DNA from: Melampsora larici-populina 98AG31
Lineage: Eukaryota; Basidiomycota; Pucciniomycetes; Pucciniales; Melampsoraceae
Assembly: GCF_000204055.1 (NCBI RefSeq)
Contig: NW_006768841.1
Coordinates: 282,824-346,823, forward strand
DNA: 64,000 nt
Direction: 5' to 3'
The position numbers and the translations under genes are program-made. Shown here piece by piece: positions 57,150-64,000 of the stretch; position 1 is the stretch's first letter, and each line of letters starts with the position of its first letter. The notes beneath the pieces were generated by a model. That model saw only the letters and a list, made by a program, of their open reading frames with translations. It was not told the DNA's origin and ran no database searches.

Positions 57150-58927
57150 ATGAGGACTAGCAGAAGAAATTTAGGTTTAGTACCCAAATTCACACCAGAA
57201 CCGACACCACCAAATTCAGATGAGTTTATACAAGAATTTCAGATTGAAACAACATTGGAAGAAAACGAAAGAATAGAACGAGAAGATGAAGAAGAGAGAA
57301 ACAGAAGAGAACTTACTGAAGATGAAGAGTTAATGACGATTGAAAGTATGAAACAAAAGGAATTGGTTTTATCATCAGACGACTCGAGTGAAGAATCTCA
57401 AAAGTTATCAAACGTAAACCAAAAGTCAAGCAGCAATAAATCAAGTTAGCATCATGACTTTTCAATTCTTTTCACTCATTAGCTTAATTTATTCATAATG
57501 AAATTCCAATGTATCATGACCATATATAAGTCAAATGATAGGTTGAATATATAAGTCAGAACCGCGTATAGGTCATTTACATCAAGCAGAAGCCTGCGAT
57601 GTTAGTCAAGTAGTTCAGTTGATTCTGAACTGCGACTATTCAACTTCTTATGAATCAAGTAACATTAGTTACGATTCAAAAGTTAAAACAAGTAACGAGT
57701 TTACGTTTTAATACATACTGTCGGAAAGGATTTCTAAAATCTTTCACTCTTAAATTATAAGAAGTACGGACAGTGACACTAACTGGATGTTAATGTGTTT
57801 TAGAATTTTTGATTGAACAAGCAAAGGAAGCGCTAGCGAGCAACAATAGCAAGCTTTTAGAACAAATCTTAAATTCCATGGATACAACAGAAGATTCAAA
57901 AGACAAGAAATCTACAGACGACATAAACCCTTTAAAGAACTATAAGAAAGGTGAAACTTCGAGATCAGGTCTAAGAGCCTTTAATGAGTTTTGGGATAGT
58001 CATTTGAAAAAATTAGACTATCACCTACCTTTGACTATTTTTAATGAGGAGTGGATCGAATTAGATAAGTTGGTATCTTCAAACAACACATCAAAGAAGA
58101 AAGATAAGATAATTGGTCAAGTACCAAGGAACGAGTGGTATCTGTCGTTTGCAGAATGGACTTGAGCTAGACAATTAATGGTGAAATATGTAGGAGTCCA
58201 TTACAAACACATTGATTTCGCAAAGGAGTAAGCAGTTGTTTGATAAAAGAATAACATGAATTAATTTAACTAACTGGGGGATTAAAACTTATCTTTCGAT
58301 GAACAGCTTACAAGAGCATTTCGATTATGTTCAACAACTAAGTGTTAGACATGGTTGGGTTACTGCCTTCAGATACGACATCGCCGTTAGAACAGACGTC
58401 ATGTGCAACCACGTTAACGACGCTCCGGGTGACCCTTTGGTTAAAAGAGAAGAGTTCTTAGAGGACGCCTTAGCTAGAACTAATTTGTTAAGAGATGGAA
58501 GAATAATGAAATATGATAATCGTAAGCTTTGATAGCTAAGATATTTTTGTAATATGTACTCATTAAATGTGTGAATTTAGCATACGCGAGAGGCCATGAG
58601 CGAGAAAGATTTAGTCCAATAACGGGAGATAGATATCCGTGAGGAAAAAACCACAACTCGACAGACTTGGAAGTAGAGGTCGAGGACGATAAATCATTCT
58701 TGAAGGTTCCGGGTTTTCAGAAAGTTTACAATAACAATAGAAGGTTGAATCAGAACCAACAGAAACCTTTCAGACGATCGCCATCACCTTATAGTAAAGA
58801 AGAAAAAGGAAAGGGTAAACAACATCCTAACCCACACTATAAGGGTAATAATTATGATGAAAATTATCAAAAGAATAAAACTGGAAAGGCAGATCAGGTA
58901 CAATCTACGTCTAAAGACAGAGTGTGA
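57150..58927 (+). pseudogene. YR retroelement Gag-like frames, broken
   Basis: Four pieces: an acidic Glu-rich frame (57150-57449); MIEQAKEALASNNSKLLEQ to PRNEWYLSFAEWT (57809-58162), ended by TGA 58163-58165 but open again to about 58230 in the same frame; LQEHFDYVQQLSVRHGWVTAFRYDIAVR (58299-58532), which resembles Gag of other basidiomycete DIRS-like elements; and a basic Asn/Gln/Lys-rich tail (58667-58927). No zinc knuckle is seen. 57450-57808 holds no supported frame and may be an intron or degraded. Confidence 0.55.
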
Positions 58928-59014
58928 GCTATTTGTTGTTCGATTAGTCTTTTTTCCTGCTTTAACCTTCCGATTTGTAATAGAAATGAATGTATTATGT
59001 TAAATATGTACTAA

Positions 59015-60792
59015 GTGAGTAAATGTTGTTTGAAATATAATAGGATAACACTTAAAAGGAAACTATCGAGTGAGGAGCCAGTAGTACCAATGAAAATTTT
59101 TGACAAGCGTCATGTTTGGCCCTCAAGGGTTAAATGTGAAATGAATGCAAAAGTTTGGGAACAAGAACTAGAAAGATACGGTTTAATAACTGACTACTTG
59201 TACTTGTTGGATGGATTTATAGAAGGTTTCCATCAAGGAATACCAAAACATCAATTAGAAGGTTTTAATTATTTTTCACCGCCCAATCACAAATCAGCCT
59301 TGGATGCAAGAAAAAAGATAGAAGACAGTATTAAAAAGGAAGTACAGGCTGGAAGAATGTACGGACCCTTTTCAGAGTTAGAAGTTTTCAACAATCTTGG
59401 ATTTTTTGAACCAGTCCATTGGGAGCTGTAATTAATGGAGATGGTAGTTTCCGCCCCATTAATGACATGTCTTTTCCAAAATTCGATGAAGATATACCAT
59501 CAGTTAATTCTTTCGTGGACAAAGATAAATTCAAGACGACTTGGGATGATTTTAAAGTAGTAGCGAAATTCTTCAGAACTCTAAACATTGGGGTGCAAAT
59601 AGGGCTTTTCGATTGGGAGGGGGCTTATAGACAGATCCCGACTCACCCTTCCCAATGGCCATATTTGGCGATTAGAGATTTCAACGGTGCTATTTATATA
59701 GATGTAAGGATTGCGTTTGGGGGTGTAGCTGGATGCGGATCATTTGGAGGCCCAGCAGATGGATGGAAAGAGTTGATGAAAAGAAAATTTAATCTGGTGG
59801 AAGCGTTTAGATGGGTCGATGATAACTTAATGATCAAAGACTCATCATCACCGGTTTCAATGTTAGATATTGTGAAAGCGAGTGAAGACTTGGGGGTTAA
59901 AACAAACGTCACGAAATACTCAGAATTCTCATCTGAACAGAAGTTTATTGGTTTCCTCTGGAATTCGGAATTGAAAACTGTGACTCTTCCTATCAAGAAA
60001 TTGAACAAACAAATGAACGAGATAAACGATTTCCTAGCTAAAGACTTATTCAAAAAGCGCGAAGTTGAAAAATTTAACGGTAAGTTGGGTCATTTAACGC
60101 TCATCTTACCTCAGTTGAAAGCGTATTTGGTAGAGAACTTTAAGTGGGTGGCCTTGTGGAAAACGCCGGGTCTGAGAAGAATGCCAACAGAGGTGCGAGA
60201 GGACATTACTTACTGGAAAAGTTGTTTAGAAACTTTGGAACCTACAAGATTAATTCCCGATTACATAGTAAAAAACGTTGGATGGGTTGGTGATGCCTCT
60301 TCCAGCTACGGAATTGGCATCATTATTGGGAAGTCATGGGCCCAGTTCATGTGGTTACCAGACTGGTCCAACCCTATTGGTAAGCCAAGGCGGACAATCG
60401 CCTGGGCCGAAACCGTGGCGGTTCGGTTAGGACTGCTTATGCTGATGAAAAAGGTGGAAGTTAAGGGGTTCACTTTCTCGTGTCTGACTGATAACACAAC
60501 GACCGAAGGAGCGGCTAGGAACCGGAAATCAAGGGACCCTTGGGTAAACGACGAATGGAAACGAGTGCAAGATTTGTTGATTCAAACCGAATGTGACTTC
60601 AACCTGGTCCGGGTGATATCTAACGACAATGACGCCAATAAATTATCGCGTGGACTCAACAGCTCAAAAGCAAATAGGGATATGATCGAAGTTGAACTCC
60701 CAAACGATCTCATCCCACTTTTAATACAAGTTATTCCTAAATCTGTCAAAAATCTACATACACTTCCTAACCATCAATCTGAACAATGTTAG
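59015..60792 (+). pseudogene. YR retroelement RT-RNase H, one frameshift
   Basis: First part VWEQELERYGLITDYLYLL to NNLGFF (59015-59408); second part PLGAVINGDGSFRPINDMSF to the stop at 60790-60792. The join needs one base at the six-T run 59401-59406, where the -1 frame would meet TGA, so this is a deletion and not programmed shifting. RT motifs: FDWEGAYRQIPTHPSQW, AFGGVAGCGSFGGPADGW, FRWVDDNLMIKD (catalytic VDD). RNase H-like region: WVGDASSSYGIGIIIG, AWAETVAVRLGLL, LTDNTTTEG. Confidence 0.85.
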
Positions 60793-61778
60793 CTCGAGAT
60801 GTTCTGAGACAAATTTCACTCGGTGTGCTTAAAGACCTCGATGCGGAAAGCGACTTCATTCTCAATAACGGGTGGGCTCCATCGACCGTACGACACTACG
60901 CAGCCGCCGTTAACAAGTATTTCCGCTCACAACTACCAGCGCCGTTCCCAGCTACAACTTTTTCAATCTATACTTTTGTGTCCTGGTGCAGAGATAATGA
61001 GTCTGGGGACGTGGTCTTAGGTAGAACGACCAGGAGGTATTTATCTGGATTACGAATGTGGCATGTGTTACACGATGAAGAATTTCCAGATATCAATGAA
61101 GACAGACTGCGCTTATTGTTGAAAGCAGCCGAGAAAACAGAAAGGAAAAAGGAATCGAGACGTGCCGGATTAACTCTAATGGACGTACACAGACTGACGA
61201 GCCGTCTCTGCAACTTCACTACATCTGGCATAGTAATGAATGCGTTGATTCTGGTGGGGTTCTGGGGTTTAGCAAGATTAGGTGAACTCACCCTTTCGAT
61301 CGACCATCCAGGTGTTTTCATACGTCGGAAAGATGTCACCTTCAGCAGCAACTACAACAGAGCTGAAATAAGGCTGCGGTTGGCAAAAACGGCGGCACCG
61401 GGGGAAATTCAATTATTACGCCTGTCCAAGCAACCGAATGCTCTCGATCCTGTAACGGCACTGCGTACACTGCTGGTCAAGGTGCCAGGCAACCCCAACG
61501 ATCCACTATTCCCTGCAAGTGACCACCAGTCCCCGATTGCAAGAGTCACAGTGTTGAATTTCCTTCGTCGACACAAGCCTATTGATAACGTAGTGTGGTC
61601 AGGCCACAGCTTGAGAATTGGAGGGGCTTCCTTCAAGGCTGCGATGGGTAGTTCGGTGCGAGCGTTGAAACGCTCCGGAAGATGGAAGTCGTCATGTTAT
61701 AAATGCTACATTAGAAAGTACAGTCGTGACAATGTTCGTGCTACACTAGCTTTACTTCACCGTTTGCATTGCGCATAA
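60786..61778 (+). CDS. Tyrosine recombinase of the YR retroelement
   Basis: A 330-residue protein whose ATG overlaps the RT-RNase H stop (ATGTTAG). The N-terminal SAM-like domain has GWAPSTVRHYAAAVNKYF; the catalytic domain has Arg in GLARLGELTL (about residue 163), HxxR in WSGHSLRIGG (about 273-276) and Tyr in KCYIRKY (about 308), after SGRWKSS. This is the complete R...HxxR...Y set, so the enzyme could be active. In DIRS-order elements it inserts a circular cDNA without target duplication. Confidence 0.92.
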   Translation: MLARDVLRQISLGVLKDLDAESDFILNNGWAPSTVRHYAAAVNKYFRSQLPAPFPATTFSIYTFVSWCRDNESGDVVLGRTTRRYLSGLRMWHVLHDEEFPDINEDRLRLLLKAAEKTERKKESRRAGLTLMDVHRLTSRLCNFTTSGIVMNALILVGFWGLARLGELTLSIDHPGVFIRRKDVTFSSNYNRAEIRLRLAKTAAPGEIQLLRLSKQPNALDPVTALRTLLVKVPGNPNDPLFPASDHQSPIARVTVLNFLRRHKPIDNVVWSGHSLRIGGASFKAAMGSSVRALKRSGRWKSSCYKCYIRKYSRDNVRATLALLHRLHCA

Positions 61779-62240
61779 AATTTTTAAGAGCATTTTTGTT
61801 GTTTGTCTTATTGTTGTACCTGTTTCTCTTTGCCCAATGCTTTTCAATGTTAATGTAGTGTACCTTACTTTGGTTTTAAATAAAAACGCGTGCGTGGTTG
61901 GTATCATCGTAACTCGTCCCGAAGAGATTGGGGCTGAGACCCTTTTGGCAGGGTCTCGGCTCTTCAAACCTTGTTCCCTGATATGGGTTCAAAGGTCCCA
62001 GCCCTCTCTCTTCGGGGAGATACCTTCTATGAACTCTCACAAGATGACCTTAGAGACATCTTGTGAGATTTAGGCCACGCTAGGCTTACGCCCGCAGCCT
62101 TGTAAGCCTCACTCCTATGGAGCAAGTCTTACACTTGGCATCGAAACCTAGTGCGCCAAGCATTGAAAGACAAGATGAGGGTAAACCTCTTCGTCTTTCC
62201 TGGTCTCCCGGAAAGGAGACCTGAAAATGGAGAGTCTATG
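61779..62240 (+). other. Structured 3' region of the YR retroelement
   Basis: Non-coding and rich in stem-loops: CCCGAAGAGA with TCTCTTCGGG (61918/61998 area), GAGACCC/GGGTCTC, CTCACAAGATG/CATCTTGTGAG (62036-62067, 10-base loop), AGGCTTAC/GTAAGCCT (62082-62109), GGTCTCC/GGAGACC (62202-62221). Their density is unlike any other stretch in the window. Confidence 0.75.
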
Positions 62241-62339
62241 TCACACAATTGTGAGTCTTTGTCTCAGCATTGTGAGCCTCCGTCACAATTGTGTGATTGT
62301 CAGTCAGACAATTGTGAGTCTTCGTCACAATGTTGTGAT
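62241..62339. repeat. Palindrome array VI (right, inverted)
   Basis: About five units, TCACACAATTGTGAGTCTTTG type: the reverse complement of array V units, including the same spacer GAGTCTTTGTC. More diverged than array V. Confidence 0.88.
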
Positions 62340-64000
62340 TTCTATTGGGCTTCATCCGGCTGATATGTTAAGACTTTGTTTTAGGATCGGTGTTCAGTCT
62401 CGCACACAGCCGCAGGAGACATTCAGGGAAGATCAACATGGAAGGGATGTGATGAAACAGGTCTGATTGGACTTGCATGTCAACATGACCATGTGCTGAA
62501 ATTTGTGAATGTAATTCAAAGTGGAGAGCGGTAAGCTTTCCAAACTCTTAAACTTGTGAATGGGTGTGTTTGAATTGATTGATATTGTTTAACAGTCAGT
62601 ATTATGTACTTGCACTGCTTGATCAGCTAATGAAAGATACGGCTGAAAGTGGAAAGCCTCCAAAAAGCTTTCAAATCTTATATGACATCGGATGTACCTT
62701 GGAAAAAAGTGTTAAGAAGGTATTTGGCTTTGTCTCCTCCATGATTTTTTTATCGTACAATGAAGAACTTTGCTTCATTTGACAGCATAGATACTTTGAA
62801 GAAGAGGTGGCACAGGGAGATATCAGATTTGCAACGAGTGCCTTTCACGCTTATGCTCACGAGTGGACTTGTCAACTTAAATATAATCCCAGGTTGAACA
62901 AGGGTTGGGGTTTGTCGGATGGCGAGGGTTTAGAGCGGGATTGGTCAGACCTTGATCCACTTATAGCTCCTTGTCGATGCTCGACAAAACAACATTGAGT
63001 AGATATGATTGATTTAAAGTCAAGTCACTGCAATGATATGCGATGCAGGAATGCTGGTATGTTTACGCAATCTTTATCTTTAATAAACCTCCTGAGCTCA
63101 ATTTCAATTTCAATTCATATCTCTAGCGCGGTCATGTGCGGTGAAGCTGAAGACAGCTGAACAGCGGTTGGATGTTGCATCTGAGACTCTCAAAAAGTTA
63201 GAGAGTCAAGATGAGTCGTATACATGGGTATATTTCTCGGACCAGTGGGATCGGCAAAGACAGTTGCAACTTGCTGCAATGGCGGATGGTAATGCTCAGC
63301 AGGAACTAGGGGATCGGTTGGTGGAGCTACTGGACCTCAAGGCGGAGGTGAAAGATGCCCAGTACGTTGGATACTTTGTTAAAAGTGGGCCGTCAAAGAA
63401 TCTAGTTTGATCAGATGTTATTCCTATAATATAGTGATGAACTCCGACGACTTCGAAGGAAACGACGAAGAAATTGGACAGATGATGAAGTTGAATCATC
63501 ATTGACCTTACCAGCGTCAATTGTTGAACTGGAGAAGTCTATCGCCGATGTGACAGAAGAGTTAGGAAGTCCGGAATTCCGCCGCCTTCGTGCATCAACT
63601 GGTGTGTACCATTTATTTCCCAATGTAATTTTGGCTTCCGCTGAAAAATGCTTTTTTATCTCAGGTAAAAAAGCAGAGGCTCTGATACGTGTGCGCCTTG
63701 CCAAGATGAAGCTATATGAAGCCAAAGTGGGTATTGTAGAGGCTCAAAAGAAGTGGGATAAGTACGCTGAAGGTAATGTTCTTTTTTGGGTTCAGTTCCT
63801 TTTTTCTATGGTGGATTGATGATTGAATGTTTACATTTGAAACACTGCAGGAACCAAAGCTCAACAGGGTATGAAAACTCTGATGACGAAAAAACAGTTG
63901 ATGTTCAAACGCAAATGGACTTCATATGAAGATCAAGTCTCACTATACAACCGAATCCGCCCTGTCAGCCGCATGGTCCCTTGATGAAGCCAAGAGACTC

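Larger units (their letters stand above)
56665..62339 (+). mobile_element. Tyrosine-recombinase (DIRS/Ngaro-like) retroelement bounded by palindrome arrays
   Basis: Gag-like frames, an RT-RNase H frame and a tyrosine recombinase in the order of DIRS-order elements. There is no methyltransferase domain, which favours the Ngaro type. It is bounded by palindrome arrays V (left) and VI (right), which are inverted relative to one another. No LTRs or obvious target duplication, as expected for recombinase-based insertion. Gag and RT have breaks; the recombinase looks intact. Confidence 0.8.
55368..64000 (+). pseudogene. KDZ transposase 2, with a 5.7 kb intron insertion
   Basis: Starts at ATG 55368 (MGKKGNSVPCPLGG). 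Exons run 55368-55922, about 55993-56230, about 56305-56642, then 62385-62532 and onwards to the window end. Cysteine cluster FCDCTSDQVRLMRMGYIGGSP; core with NCPRCFGP, TDGNFQHRRHLAA (Asp), DETGLIGLACQHD, LYDIGCTLEKS (Asp), NPRLNKGWGLSDGEGLERDWS (Glu). The coiled-coil tail (KLKTAEQRLDVASETLKKL) reaches RPVSRMVP followed by two TGA codons. An in-frame TGA at 62996-62998 sits where copy 1 has the Arg of HRL (CGA-to-TGA). Intron 56643-62384 contains a whole retroelement; without it the intron would be about 67 bases, and copy 1 has a 60-base intron at the same place. Copies 1 and 2 are related but clearly diverged. Confidence 0.82.

Noticed and set aside
59401..59420. Programmed frameshift at the six-T run in the YR element RT
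   Set aside because: The -1 frame meets TGA at once and the +1 frame is closed soon after, so a one-base deletion explains it better.
3983..62998. TGA recoded as an amino acid
   Set aside because: TGA also ends the gypsy Pol, the OTU-like gene and other frames at expected places, and the replaced residues differ (Arg, probable Trp, others), so decay is the simpler reading.

Overview
The window looks like repeat-rich chromosomal DNA of a basidiomycete, very probably a rust fungus (Pucciniales). Coding regions carry many short GT-AG introns of about 50-90 bases. The gene families are ones expanded in rusts: KDZ transposases with cysteine clusters, a TET/JBP-type dioxygenase, an atypical alpha-kinase, F-box/LRR-like tandem paralogs, a FAR1-like/OTU protein and two members of a lineage-specific gene family. 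No bacterial features, rRNA, CRISPR or confident tRNA genes were seen. Family names rest on motif recognition only; no search was run.

Layout. 1-6.5 kb: an orphan DDE-integrase gene split by a complete Ty1/copia element (LTRs 273-598 and 5272-5768, TSD CATGG). 6.8-12.1 kb (minus): an alpha-kinase gene interrupted in its coding sequence by a 2.7 kb non-coding TG...CA element with a 6-bp TSD. 13.4-21.5 kb (minus): three F-box/LRR-like paralogs, all with in-frame stops, separated by two 816-bp CACTA-type MITEs. 21.5-24.5 kb (minus): a decayed second copia element, itself hit by a CACTA-type MITE and by a second copy of the 2.7 kb element family. 27.3-29.6 kb (minus): first member of a paired lineage-specific gene family. 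32-35.1 kb: KDZ transposase 1, split by a 183-bp MITE. 35.3-36.1 kb: arrays of short palindromes. 36.1-42.1 kb (minus): a young Ty3/gypsy chromovirus with LTRs that look identical, a self-priming site and a candidate -1 frameshift site. 42.2-44.5 kb (minus): FAR1-like/OTU gene. 44.5-45.7 kb: more palindrome arrays. 45.9-48.8 kb (minus): TET/JBP-like gene with an internal exon duplication. 49.5-49.9 kb: a small two-exon gene. 50.6-51.9 kb: satellites. 52.1-54.4 kb (minus): second member of the paired family. 55.4 kb to the end: KDZ transposase 2, whose fourth intron holds a 5.7 kb tyrosine-recombinase retroelement bounded by inverted palindrome arrays.

The region is a nest of mobile elements, and several host or element reading frames are restored on paper when one insertion plus one target duplication is removed (alpha-kinase, KDZ 1, copia 2). 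Two themes stand out. First, arrays of TCACA-core-TGTGA palindromes recur beside KDZ, TET and gypsy units and bound the tyrosine-recombinase element in inverted orientation. Second, most in-frame disruptions of otherwise open frames are TGA, as expected from CGA-to-TGA decay at CpG, next to a gene of the 5-methylcytosine dioxygenase family.
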